From Bog-1181 sp964565765 (lineage in GTDB: Bacteria; Oederibacteriota; PGYV01; Palsa-1178), in NCBI GenBank assembly GCA_964565765.1, contig CAZMGF010000033.1, positions 1-28,723 on the forward strand: a stretch of DNA of 28,723 nucleotides, written 5' to 3'. Below are positions 7,618 through 15,456 of this stretch, one piece after another (positions within the stretch are counted from its first letter, which is position 1; every line of letters begins with the position of its first letter). The position numbers were made by a program, and so were the translations under genes. The notes beneath the pieces were generated by a model. The model was not told the origin of the DNA, ran no database searches, and saw nothing but the letters and a program-made list of their open reading frames with translations.

Positions 7618-8549
7618 TTAAGGTTGACTGCCTCGATTTTTATCCGGGTATTGGTAACTTTGTCTCTTAAATAAAAACCGGTATAAAGGCCGTAAAGCGT
7701 CCCGCAGCCGTATGATATATGCAGGGCAAGAAATCCCGCGGCCGCAAGGAACCCGGCGGTCATATTTTTTAATTTCAGGGCGATGGACGCTGAAAATCCG
7801 ATATTAAGCGTGGCATACAGGGCCATTGGAAAAATTTCAGCCGCTCCCAGGAATATCTCGGAAAGAAGGTATATTACAAAAAATGCCGGTATAAAATTTA
7901 CCAGGCTTGACGGATCAAAAGCCGCAACAGACTGCTCGGCCCTGCCCCTGCCGTAATTAAAACACTGCTTTATAAACTCCCTGAAATTCTTCCTCTTCGG
8001 CCTGTAAACGTAAATTTCCGGGTCGTATATTATTTTTTTACCGGCGCCTTTAACCCTGTTAAGAAATTCGTTTTCCTCATTGGGATACAGTTTTTCATCA
8101 AAACCGCCGTATTCAATAAAAATATCCTTCCTGACGAACATGTTGCACAGGATAAGCTCTTTTTCGCCGGACTCCCTGCGTTTTCCTTTAGGTGTGTAAC
8201 GGGCCGAGCTTGAACCCGAAGCGAAAATAGAGGCAAAAATATTGCCAAAAACCCTCTGCGTCACGGGGCTGTTATCAGGTGTAATCTCCGGCCCGCCCAG
8301 TATGGCAAGCTCCGGATCCGCGGCAAATTGTTCAGCGGCCCGCTCTATCACGCCTGCCGGCACCGCAGAATCGTCGTCTATAAAATATATTATCCCGCCT
8401 TTCGCGGCCGCCACACCGGCATTTCTCTGCAGTGACGGGTTTAAGCCTTCCACAAAAACGGCCTCGCCGGCGCCGCCGGCGGCAATATTCCCTGTAACCT
8501 TTCCTTTTTCTTCCATGTTCCTTAAAGCGCAGACAAGTGATATGTCCAT
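7614..8549 (-). CDS. Glycosyltransferase family 2 with compact N-terminus and C-terminal membrane segments
   Basis: A 311-residue GT2 (GT-A fold) enzyme. SLQRNAGVAAAKGGIIYFIDDDSAVP supplies the conserved RN.G..AKG segment and the acidic metal-binding motif; GGFDEKLYPNEENEFLNRVKGAGKKIIYDP gives the acceptor-side ED-like motif. About three hydrophobic segments at ~215-300 place it at the inner membrane. The first 40 residues are shorter than usual: the stretch that normally carries VDDGSxD is reduced to GEAVFVEG. The gene starts 11 bases after the LOG gene stop with GGTGA upstream, so the short N-terminus is not obviously a mis-called start. It ends in an ATGA overlap with the GT4 gene. The likely role is building a surface polysaccharide or glycolipid. 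Confidence 0.8.
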   Translation of the reverse strand: MDISLVCALRNMEEKGKVTGNIAAGGAGEAVFVEGLNPSLQRNAGVAAAKGGIIYFIDDDSAVPAGVIERAAEQFAADPELAILGGPEITPDNSPVTQRVFGNIFASIFASGSSSARYTPKGKRRESGEKELILCNMFVRKDIFIEYGGFDEKLYPNEENEFLNRVKGAGKKIIYDPEIYVYRPKRKNFREFIKQCFNYGRGRAEQSVAAFDPSSLVNFIPAFFVIYLLSEIFLGAAEIFPMALYATLNIGFSASIALKLKNMTAGFLAAAGFLALHISYGCGTLYGLYTGFYLRDKVTNTRIKIEAVNLK

Positions 8550-8560
8550 CTTTTCACCCG

Positions 8561-9232
8561 CTATTTTTTCTTTTTACCGCTGTTTTTTAAAGGGGTAAGT
8601 ATGGCCCTTAATGCTTCTTCCGGAGTGTCCACAACTTTGAATATATTCAGATCATCCGGTGAAATATACTTATCTTTGAGCACCGTGTCTTTCACCCATT
8701 CAATGAGCCCCTTCCAGTATTCGCTGCCGAAGAAGACAATGGGAAAAGGCTTTATTTTCTGCGTCTGAATAAGCGTTGCGGCCTCAAAAAACTCGTCCAG
8801 GGTCCCGAAGCCGCCGGGAAAAACTATAAATGCCCCGGCATATTTTACGAACATTACTTTTCTCGCAAAAAAATACCTGAACCCCATCTGTATAGTGGCA
8901 TATTTATTCGGGTGTTGCTCATGGGGAAGCTCAATATTCAGTCCGACTGATATCCCGCCGGCGTCATAGGCCCCCTTATTAGCGGCTTCCATTATTCCGC
9001 CGCCGCCGCCTGTTATCACAGCATACCCCTTTTTGGAAAGCAACAGCGCAGTTTTCTCGGCGGCCTTGTAATATTTTCCGCTTTTTTCCTCCCTTGCCGA
9101 TCCAAAGATGGAGACCGCGTTTTTTATGTCCCCGAGCGCCTCAAAACCGTCCACAAATTCCGATATTATCCTGAACATCCTCCATGCGTCGTCCGCTATA
9201 TTCTCAAGAACGTACTGGTCCCTGTACTTCAT
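8561..9232 (-). CDS. LOG-family (TIGR00730) nucleotide phosphoribohydrolase-like protein
   Basis: A 223-residue Rossmann-fold cytoplasmic protein. VSIFGSARE (40-47), VITGGGGGIMEAANKGA (72-88) and PGGFGTLDE (139-147) are the hallmark LOG motifs; the last supplies the catalytic Arg/Glu region of cytokinin riboside 5'-monophosphate phosphoribohydrolases. In bacteria related proteins cleave AMP or other purine/pyrimidine nucleoside monophosphates to base and ribose 5-phosphate. Older annotations as lysine decarboxylase are not supported. It has a strong GGGAGGT site four bases before the ATG. It sits 28 bp after the AsmA-like gene, between envelope genes, with no obvious functional link. Confidence 0.88.
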   Translation of the reverse strand: MKYRDQYVLENIADDAWRMFRIISEFVDGFEALGDIKNAVSIFGSAREEKSGKYYKAAEKTALLLSKKGYAVITGGGGGIMEAANKGAYDAGGISVGLNIELPHEQHPNKYATIQMGFRYFFARKVMFVKYAGAFIVFPGGFGTLDEFFEAATLIQTQKIKPFPIVFFGSEYWKGLIEWVKDTVLKDKYISPDDLNIFKVVDTPEEALRAILTPLKNSGKKKK

Positions 9233-9260
9233 AATTACCTCCCGTTGTTTTTTATGCCGT

Positions 9261-10292
9261 CTATTTCCCGTCGCCGCCGAAGAGTTTAAAAATCCTCACC
9301 ACATTTTCCCCGGTCAGATTCCATATCAGGCCGCCTATGCTCCTCAGCGGCGCTGTTATAATTCCAATTTTGAGCCTGTCCATGATGGATGCCTGAAAGC
9401 TTTCGCCGTATTTTTTAAATATGGAGCCGAATTCCGAATCGTCCACGGCAAAACTAAAATTCACGTAGAACCCGCCCTTTGAATCCTTAAGAAAATCCAC
9501 AAGCTGTTCAACCGAAACACCAAAAAGCGCCTTCAGGTCCAGCCCTGTATTTTCCCTTATCTTCAGGTTCTCAAACTGCATAACATTGTTCAGGTAAATT
9601 TTACGCATCTCCCCTTTGACCTGCACAAGGAAGTTTATCCTGCCGGAGTCGAACTTAAGGTTGTTTTTCCTGAACATCGGTTCAAATATGGAAGCCTCGA
9701 TGCCCGTGGCGAATACATTCAGGAAAAACCTGTTCTTATAATAAGGATAAAAGTAAAACTTCATATAAACTTTCTGGCTCAAACGCCCCAGGATGTTTCC
9801 CGAACAGTCCATTGTCATAAATTCATCGCTCTTTGCAGCGCCTTTATAAGAAGAGATGCCGTTTATACCTGTTATTGTAAATTTGTAACCGGAAACTGTT
9901 GTATACTCGAATGACGAGCCGATTATGTAAAGGTATTTACAGAACGGTATTATAAACGCGCGGGGGCTGGCGCTTTTGTCAGGCGCGGCGGCATGCCTGT
10001 CCGTAAACCGTAATTTCATTCCTACTATAACGAGCCCTTCCAGGGATTTTTCATAGTCGCCGTGTATCATGTTCATTAAATTAATGTTGATAACCACCGC
10101 CGGCGCGCTTAAATTCATGTATTCAAAATTTATCAGGGCCGCCCTGTCCGGTATGATGGAAACGGCAAACAGATAATCAACCCCCGGCGCCAGCGCCCTT
10201 GTAAGGGGCTTAAGCTGCATGTTAAGGTATATGTTAAAAGCTATAAAAATGGCGAAGAAAAATATGAGAAGCTGTTTCAGGTGATTTTTCAT
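9261..10292 (-). CDS. AsmA/DUF748-like envelope protein (tentative)
   Basis: A 343-residue protein with one N-terminal hydrophobic helix (residues ~8-27: LLIFFFAIFIAFNIYL) and no other membrane segment, so the bulk should be periplasmic. The C-terminal third resembles AsmA/DUF748 repeats: INFLVQVKGEMRKIYLNNVM, then GVSVEQLVDFLKDSKGGFYVNFSFAVDDSEFGSIF, a pattern like 'LLxDxxGxIxLxxxVxGxxxDPxF', ending in a hydrophobic tail (IITAPLRSIGGLIW). In the family these proteins shape or bridge the envelope and have been linked to lipid transport. Its ATG overlaps the endonuclease Q-like gene stop by four bases. The assignment is by pattern, not a clear motif. It could also be an unrelated beta-rich lipid-binding protein. 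Confidence 0.55.
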   Translation of the reverse strand: MKNHLKQLLIFFFAIFIAFNIYLNMQLKPLTRALAPGVDYLFAVSIIPDRAALINFEYMNLSAPAVVININLMNMIHGDYEKSLEGLVIVGMKLRFTDRHAAAPDKSASPRAFIIPFCKYLYIIGSSFEYTTVSGYKFTITGINGISSYKGAAKSDEFMTMDCSGNILGRLSQKVYMKFYFYPYYKNRFFLNVFATGIEASIFEPMFRKNNLKFDSGRINFLVQVKGEMRKIYLNNVMQFENLKIRENTGLDLKALFGVSVEQLVDFLKDSKGGFYVNFSFAVDDSEFGSIFKKYGESFQASIMDRLKIGIITAPLRSIGGLIWNLTGENVVRIFKLFGGDGK

Positions 10293-11554
10293 TCCTCACC
10301 AAACATTTTCATCTGCAGGTTTCCGGCCCGCCCCTTTTTAATGCCGGGTTCCCTGAATATGGATATCTTTCCGAATTCTCCGTCAAACCCCGGCACCACT
10401 GTGACTTTTTCCTCCCTGACCCTCATTATGGCGGAAGCTATCTTTTCATCGGCAATGCCGGCAAGCTCCTCCTGTGTGCGGTCAAGAAGCATTTCAAATT
10501 CCGGCCCGCCTCTTGTGATCATTTTTTCATATTCAAGCTGAACTTTTTTTGACGACGGCGCAACATCCCTGCAGTCCGCTATTATCTCTTCCAGCTGTAT
10601 CATGTGCCTCTGGGGAATGGCGTTGTCCGGCACATAATCCCACGGCCTGTCGGCAAGCTCCTCTATCCTGTGCAGCACTCCCAGGGTCAGAGGCTTATAG
10701 CAGACCGGGCACCTGTTCTTTTTTGCCTCGGACTCCCGCGGATGATATGAAACATTGCACATTCTGTGTCCGTCATAATGGTACTTTCCCTCTTCAGGGA
10801 AAAACTCTATGGTGTAAAGGAACCTCTTTTTATCCTTTTTTTCTATGATTTCCTTTATGTCATAATAGCTCATGGAACAGTCAAAAACATTGGCTTCCCT
10901 TCCTATTTTCCTGGGAGAATGGGCGTCTGAATTGGAAACCAGGGTTATTTTGTCCAGCGCGGATATCCTCCAGTTTGCCTTCGGGTCGGACGAAAGCCCT
11001 GTTTCAATTGCGTGAATATATTTTGCCTCCGGCCCGAAGCATTCCTCTATGGAGTCAAAACCCGATTTTGAACCGAATATGGAGAACCACGGGGTCCAGG
11101 CGTGGGCCGGAATTATCATGGCATCCCGGGTTATATCAAGGGCGTATTTGACAAGGTCCCGCGCGGAAAAACCGAATATGGGCCTGCCGTCGGACTCTGT
11201 GTTGCCTTTTTCAGAAAGCAACTTTGAAAATTTAAGAGCGTCTTTGATTGTGGGCATTATTATAAGGGTATGGATCTTCCTGACTTTTCCGTCCTGCTTG
11301 TAGATGTTGGAGATCTCTGTTGAGAGGATTATCCTTGCTTTTGCCTTTGAATTTTTCACCCTGTAGAGCCCGGGGTCCGATTCGACGAGCTTGTTTTTGA
11401 GCTCCCCCAGGTATGCCGGGTGCTGAAAATCGCCGCTGGCTATTATTCCTATTCCTTTTTTATCCGCCCATTTTACAATTTCACCGGCATTCATATCTTT
11501 TGATGTGGCGCGCGAATATTTTGAATGGACGTGAAGGTCGGTTATGATACGCAT
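10289..11554 (-). CDS. PHP-domain endonuclease Q-like protein (EndoQ)
   Basis: A 421-residue protein of the PHP phosphoesterase superfamily. Metal-binding motifs are HVH (8-10), the STE acidic position near 79, HAW (151-153) and SNSDAH (207-212). A zinc-finger insert follows at ~266-285 (Cys266, His271, Cys282, Cys285). A helical region and a basic C-terminal tail end the protein. By family knowledge, endonuclease Q cleaves DNA 5' to hypoxanthine, uracil, xanthine or abasic sites; it was first described in Pyrococcus and has some bacterial homologues. Older tools name it 'conserved hypothetical TIGR00375'. The ATG has AAAGGAG upstream. It is the first cistron of a coupled pair with the AsmA-like gene, an odd combination. 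The PHP assignment is firm, EndoQ likely. Confidence 0.82.
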   Translation of the reverse strand: MRIITDLHVHSKYSRATSKDMNAGEIVKWADKKGIGIIASGDFQHPAYLGELKNKLVESDPGLYRVKNSKAKARIILSTEISNIYKQDGKVRKIHTLIIMPTIKDALKFSKLLSEKGNTESDGRPIFGFSARDLVKYALDITRDAMIIPAHAWTPWFSIFGSKSGFDSIEECFGPEAKYIHAIETGLSSDPKANWRISALDKITLVSNSDAHSPRKIGREANVFDCSMSYYDIKEIIEKKDKKRFLYTIEFFPEEGKYHYDGHRMCNVSYHPRESEAKKNRCPVCYKPLTLGVLHRIEELADRPWDYVPDNAIPQRHMIQLEEIIADCRDVAPSSKKVQLEYEKMITRGGPEFEMLLDRTQEELAGIADEKIASAIMRVREEKVTVVPGFDGEFGKISIFREPGIKKGRAGNLQMKMFGEE

Positions 11555-11606
11555 AAGTCTCCTTTAAAAAATTTCATCTATACCGGCTTTTATATCCTGA
11601 AAAACG

Positions 11607-12809
11607 CTACTGAAACGTGCCGAATATCTTTTTTCCGGCCTTAAAAGTAAAGGGTATTTCACCTTTTTTTACGGTTCTTTTAAAATCCGTTACTTTCGTT
11701 TCGTTTATGTAAAACCCGCCCTGTTCGACCATGCGCCTGGCGTCGGAATTCGAGGCTGCCGCGTTTACAGCCTTTAGAAGCTCGCCAATGGTCGCCTCAT
11801 CACCGGGAAAGTTCCACGGATAAACATGGGCGCCGTACGGTATTTCCTTGTTGGCTCCGAATGATTTTTCGAAATATTCCCTGCCGTAGGAGGCCCCTGC
11901 TTCGCCGGAATATTTTTTCACTATTTCAAAAGCGAGCCTCATCTTTACTTCCCTTGGATTGATCTTCCCGTCTTTCATGGAGGCCTCAAGCGATCCGATT
12001 TCAGCTATATCAACAGCCGTCAAAAGTTCGAAATAATTCCTCATAAGCGAGTCCGGAATTGACATTACCTTTCCAAACATGTCCTCGGGTTTGTCGTTTA
12101 GCGCGATATAATTCCCAAGCGACTTGCTCATTTTATTCTTTCCATCAAGGCCGATAAGTATTGGTGTAAACAGGCCGGCCTGCGGTTCCATTCCTGATTC
12201 CCTCTGCAGGAACCTTCCTGCTATCACATTGAACCTCTGGTCCGTACCGCCTATTTCAATGTCCGCCTTTATCATTACCGAGTCGTAACCCTGCATAACC
12301 GGATACATCATCTCAAGCAGGGACAGCGGTTCCCCGTCCCTGTGGCGTTTGTCAAAGGTATCATGCTCGAGCATCTGTGCCAGGGTGAATTTGGAGGCCA
12401 GCTTCAGGGTCTCGGCAAAGGAGAGCTTTTCGAACCACGTTCCGTTAAAGACCATATCAAGATTTTCCGGCTTTAATATTTTAAAAACCTGTTCCTTATA
12501 TGTGGCCACATTTTTCATCACATCTTCGCGGGTCAGCGGCGGCCTGCCCGAAGTTTTTCCGCTGGGATCGCCTACCATCGCCGTGTAATCTCCTATAATA
12601 AGGGTTATTTTGTGGCCGAGTTCCTGAAACTGCCGCAGCTTATTTAGCGTTACCGTGTGCCCGAGATGTATATCCGAAGCGGTGGGATCAATACCCAGCT
12701 TTATATTAAGCTGCCTGCCGGTTTTTAATTTGGCCGTCAGGTCCTCTTTTGTTACAACATCCACCACTCCGCGCAGTATGACGCCGAGCTGTTCTTCAAC
12801 GCTTTTCAA
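11607..12809 (-). CDS. tyrS: Tyrosyl-tRNA synthetase
   Basis: A 400-residue class I aminoacyl-tRNA synthetase that charges tRNA-Tyr with tyrosine. The HIGH-type motif reads HLGH (48-51) in GIDPTASDIHLGHTVTL and the KMSKS motif is intact (226-230). GGTDQRFN (187-194) and GDPSGKT (80-86) are family-typical. The C-terminal ~65 residues form an S4 RNA-binding domain (MVEQGGFYINETKV). Length fits the ~400-residue bacterial subgroup. The start is a TTG, supported by GGAGGA on the - strand about seven bases upstream; the ORF has no better ATG. It lies 36 bp after purH. A T-box or other leader is excluded by that short gap unless it overlaps purH. Confidence 0.95.
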   Translation of the reverse strand: MKSVEEQLGVILRGVVDVVTKEDLTAKLKTGRQLNIKLGIDPTASDIHLGHTVTLNKLRQFQELGHKITLIIGDYTAMVGDPSGKTSGRPPLTREDVMKNVATYKEQVFKILKPENLDMVFNGTWFEKLSFAETLKLASKFTLAQMLEHDTFDKRHRDGEPLSLLEMMYPVMQGYDSVMIKADIEIGGTDQRFNVIAGRFLQRESGMEPQAGLFTPILIGLDGKNKMSKSLGNYIALNDKPEDMFGKVMSIPDSLMRNYFELLTAVDIAEIGSLEASMKDGKINPREVKMRLAFEIVKKYSGEAGASYGREYFEKSFGANKEIPYGAHVYPWNFPGDEATIGELLKAVNAAASNSDARRMVEQGGFYINETKVTDFKRTVKKGEIPFTFKAGKKIFGTFQ

Positions 12810-12845
12810 TTTCTATCCTCCGTGTGTTTTTAATAACGCTGTTAT

Positions 12846-14402
12846 TTAATGCCTGAAATGCCTTACTCCCGTAAAAATCATGGACAGCCCCTTTTCATCG
12901 GCGCATGCTATGCTGTCCGCGTCCCTTATTGATCCGCCCGGCTGGATTATCGCTGTTATGCCTGCCGCGGCGGCCGCTTCCACATTATCCTTAAAGGGAA
13001 AGTACGCATCGGATGCAAGCACCGCCCCTTTTGCCTTTTCCCCGGCGTTTTTTATCGCGATTGCCATGGCGCCCACCCTGTTGGTCTGGCCCGGCCCGAT
13101 GCCTACCGCCACGCCGTCTTTTACTATAACTATGGCGTTTGATTTTACATACTTGCATAAGGACCAGGCGAATTCCATGTCCTTTAACTGGCCGGCTCCG
13201 GCCTCTTTTTTAGTAACTGTCTTAAGGGCCGCCATGTCAAGCTCCTGTGTATCTGCTTCCTGTACAAGCAGGCCGCCCGTGACTTTCCTTATATCCATAT
13301 ACTGAATTGATGAGCCTGATGATCTCTTAAGATCCCCGCATTTCATTATTCTGATATTTTTCTTGTTTTTCAGTATTGCCAGAGCCTCCGCGTCAAAATC
13401 CGGGGCGATTATCACTTCCATAAACATCTTTTCCACCCTGTCGGCAATCCCCTTTGTGCACTGCCTGTTAAGGGCGCATATACCGCCGTAAGCAGAAAGC
13501 GGGTCGGCTTCATAAGCCTTGACATAAGCGTCCGTAATGTCCGCGCTTATCGCCGCGCCGCACGGGTTGGCGTGCTTGATAATAACGGCTGCGGGATCGC
13601 TGAAAGCCTTCACTATGTTCAGGGCCGCGTCCATGTCGTAAATATTATTGAAAGAAAGCTCCTTGCCGTGAAGCTGCTCACAGTTGCCCGGCCCGGTTTC
13701 CGGAAAATCCGGAAATACATAAAAAGCAGCCTTCTGGTGGGGGTTCTCCCCGTAGCGCATTTCCTGTTTTTTATCCGCCGAAATAATTATCCTGTCGGAC
13801 ATGGCCCCTCCGGCAAGCATCCTCGACTCGAGATAATTTGATATATAGGCGTCATAATCAGCCGTGGTTTTGTATGCCTTTACGCGCAGGTAATTTAATG
13901 TTTCCGGGGTCACGCCGCCGGACTTCATTTCTCCGAGCACTTTTGCGTAATCCGACTTGTCCGTAAGAACCGCCACTGACTGCGCGTTTTTCGCAGCCGA
14001 CCTTATCATGGACGGCCCGCCTATATCTATATTTTCAATTACATCCTCTATGGATATTCCGGGTTTTTTAATAACCTGTTTGAATGGGTAAAGGTTTATA
14101 ACCACCATATCTATTGTTTTAATGCCGTGTTTTTCAATTGTGGCCATGTGTTCGGCATTTTCCCTTAAGGCAAGAAGGCCGCCGTGCACCTTGGGGTGCA
14201 GCGTCTTTACCCTTCCGTCCAGCATTTCGGGAAACCCGGTCACGTCGGATATGTCAATGGCGTCAACGCCCGCGTCCTTAAAGGCCTTTTTTGTGCCGCC
14301 CGTGGATATTATCTCTACCCCCATGGACTTCAGTTCCCTGGCGAATTCAACCACACCTTCCTTATCAGATACCGATATCAGAGCGCGTTTCACTTTTAAC
14401 AT
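12846..14402 (-). CDS. purH: Bifunctional AICAR transformylase / IMP cyclohydrolase
   Basis: A 518-residue enzyme catalysing the last two steps of de novo IMP synthesis. The N-terminal methylglyoxal-synthase-like IMP cyclohydrolase domain (about 1-145) shows STGGT (33-37) and FPEMLDGRVKTLHPKVHGGLL (57-77). The C-terminal AICAR formyltransferase domain has MRYGENPHQ, IIKHANPCGAA (the Lys-His catalytic pair) and DAYFPFKDNVE with IQPGGSIRD. Length is normal. ATG 14402 has GGAGG eight bases upstream. It sits two genes after purN, with a small zinc-ribbon gene between, so the three probably form a purine sub-operon. A 12-bp hairpin lies in the leader (14437-14468). Confidence 0.97.
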   Translation of the reverse strand: MLKVKRALISVSDKEGVVEFARELKSMGVEIISTGGTKKAFKDAGVDAIDISDVTGFPEMLDGRVKTLHPKVHGGLLALRENAEHMATIEKHGIKTIDMVVINLYPFKQVIKKPGISIEDVIENIDIGGPSMIRSAAKNAQSVAVLTDKSDYAKVLGEMKSGGVTPETLNYLRVKAYKTTADYDAYISNYLESRMLAGGAMSDRIIISADKKQEMRYGENPHQKAAFYVFPDFPETGPGNCEQLHGKELSFNNIYDMDAALNIVKAFSDPAAVIIKHANPCGAAISADITDAYVKAYEADPLSAYGGICALNRQCTKGIADRVEKMFMEVIIAPDFDAEALAILKNKKNIRIMKCGDLKRSSGSSIQYMDIRKVTGGLLVQEADTQELDMAALKTVTKKEAGAGQLKDMEFAWSLCKYVKSNAIVIVKDGVAVGIGPGQTNRVGAMAIAIKNAGEKAKGAVLASDAYFPFKDNVEAAAAAGITAIIQPGGSIRDADSIACADEKGLSMIFTGVRHFRH

Positions 14403-14436
14403 TTCCGGTCCTCCGTGGTTATTTTGTATTTAAAGC

Positions 14437-14468
14437 CTGTAGAGCGGCTGCTTGCTGCCGCTCTACAG
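14437..14468 (-). other. Perfect 12-bp stem-loop at the end of the DUF2007 gene, before purH
   Basis: CTGTAGAGCGGC (14437-14448) pairs perfectly with GCCGCTCTACAG (14457-14468) around an 8-base loop. On the - transcript the 5' arm contains the TAG stop of the zinc-ribbon gene (14465-14463) and the hairpin ends about 20 bases before the purH ribosome-binding site. No U-tract follows, so it is not a classical intrinsic terminator. It could be a processing, attenuation or mRNA-stability element. Confidence 0.65.
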
Positions 14469-14807
14469 TTTCTTAAAATCTTTAAGGGCTTCTTTTGCTT
14501 TTTCAAGGTCTTCGTAATTTACAATAATTGTCCCGTATTTTCTGGAGCTGAAGAAACCCAGCGCCACGTTCGTATGCGGCAGCAGGTTCGTCCTTAAAAA
14601 ACTGTAAATACCCTCCTGCGAGAGCATGTCCCGCAGTATCTGCGCCTCAATTTCATTAGCGACTTCGGCGAGCTCCGCCGTCCTGATATCCGGCAGGTCG
14701 CCTTCACCGTCATCCTCAACCGGATTTTCATTAACAAGATCCGCCCCGCAGTCCGGGCATTTTATTATCCCTTTTTCATATTCATAAAGGCATTTCGGGC
14801 AGAACAT
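14463..14807 (-). CDS. Small zinc-ribbon protein with DUF2007-like domain
   Basis: A 114-residue cytoplasmic protein. The N-terminus is a zinc ribbon (CPKC at 3-6, CPDC at 17-20) and, after an acidic linker, residues ~43-112 look like DUF2007 (AELAEVANEIEAQILRDMLSQEGI...AYEKAKEAL-type ending). DUF2007 domains are described as putative signal-transducing with a ferredoxin-like fold; no reaction is known. It starts in a TAATG overlap with the purN stop, and the purH leader begins at its own stop, so it is part of the purN-purH unit. Its stop codon is inside a hairpin. Function unknown; a regulatory role in purine synthesis is only a guess from position. Confidence 0.7.
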   Translation of the reverse strand: MFCPKCLYEYEKGIIKCPDCGADLVNENPVEDDGEGDLPDIRTAELAEVANEIEAQILRDMLSQEGIYSFLRTNLLPHTNVALGFFSSRKYGTIIVNYEDLEKAKEALKDFKKL

Positions 14808-15433
14808 TAACTTTCCCTGACAAAAACACGTTTTTGTTTGATTTCGAGCCTTCCGGCGCAGTAAAGCTTCACCGCTTCCGCGTATGCCATGTGCTCAAAA
14901 GGCAGTATCTTTTTCTGCAGCGACTCCGGCGTGTCGTCCTGCGCGACTTCCACCGCTTTCTGAATTATGATGGGCCCGGTATCCGTGCCGTAATCAACAA
15001 AATGAACCGTGCATCCCGATATTTTAACTCCGCTTGCTATAACAGCCTCGTGGACATGTATTCCGTACATGCCGGGCCCGCCGAATGACGGCAGCAGAGC
15101 CGGATGGACGTTCATTATATCGCCCTTATAGCTGTCAAGAAATTCTTTTGTAAGGATCTTCATATAGCCGGCCAGGCACACGAGCCCGATTTTTTTTTCA
15201 TTTAAAACAGAGGCCAGCTGCCTGTCGTATTCCGCTGCCGACGCAAAATCTCCCGGCGCCATATGTAATGTATGGACGTTATATTTTTTCGCCCGCTCAA
15301 GTCCGTAGGCATTCTTTTTATTGGAAAAAACAAGGACAATTTTGCCGCCTGAAATTGCCCCGGATTCAACAGCGTCCAGCAATGACTGCAGGTTGGTCCC
15401 GCCTCCCGACACAAAAACCGCTATATTTTTCAT
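14807..15433 (-). CDS. purN: Phosphoribosylglycinamide formyltransferase
   Basis: A 208-residue GAR transformylase that transfers formyl from 10-formyltetrahydrofolate to glycinamide ribonucleotide, the third step of IMP synthesis. FVSGGGTNLQSLL (7-19) binds the phosphoribosyl group. Catalytic Asn108 and His110 lie in NVHPALLPSFGG and Asp151 in DYGTDTGPII, matching N106, H108 and D144 of the E. coli enzyme. Length is normal. It has only a weak ribosome site (GGCGG) before ATG 15433, and the stop overlaps the next gene by one base. It is read from the same long transcript as the O-antigen-ligase-like gene 23 bp upstream. Confidence 0.95.
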   Translation of the reverse strand: MKNIAVFVSGGGTNLQSLLDAVESGAISGGKIVLVFSNKKNAYGLERAKKYNVHTLHMAPGDFASAAEYDRQLASVLNEKKIGLVCLAGYMKILTKEFLDSYKGDIMNVHPALLPSFGGPGMYGIHVHEAVIASGVKISGCTVHFVDYGTDTGPIIIQKAVEVAQDDTPESLQKKILPFEHMAYAEAVKLYCAGRLEIKQKRVFVRES

Positions 15434-15456
15434 GAAAACCGCCTGTTTGTTGAATC

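Noticed and set aside
12810..12845. Riboswitch or T-box before tyrS
   Set aside because: The gap is 36 bases and holds only a 6-bp stem (AATAAC/GTTATT); too short for such a leader.
12880..13305. 141-residue ORF on the + strand opposite purH
   Set aside because: Opposite a complete, motif-verified purH; no motif of its own.
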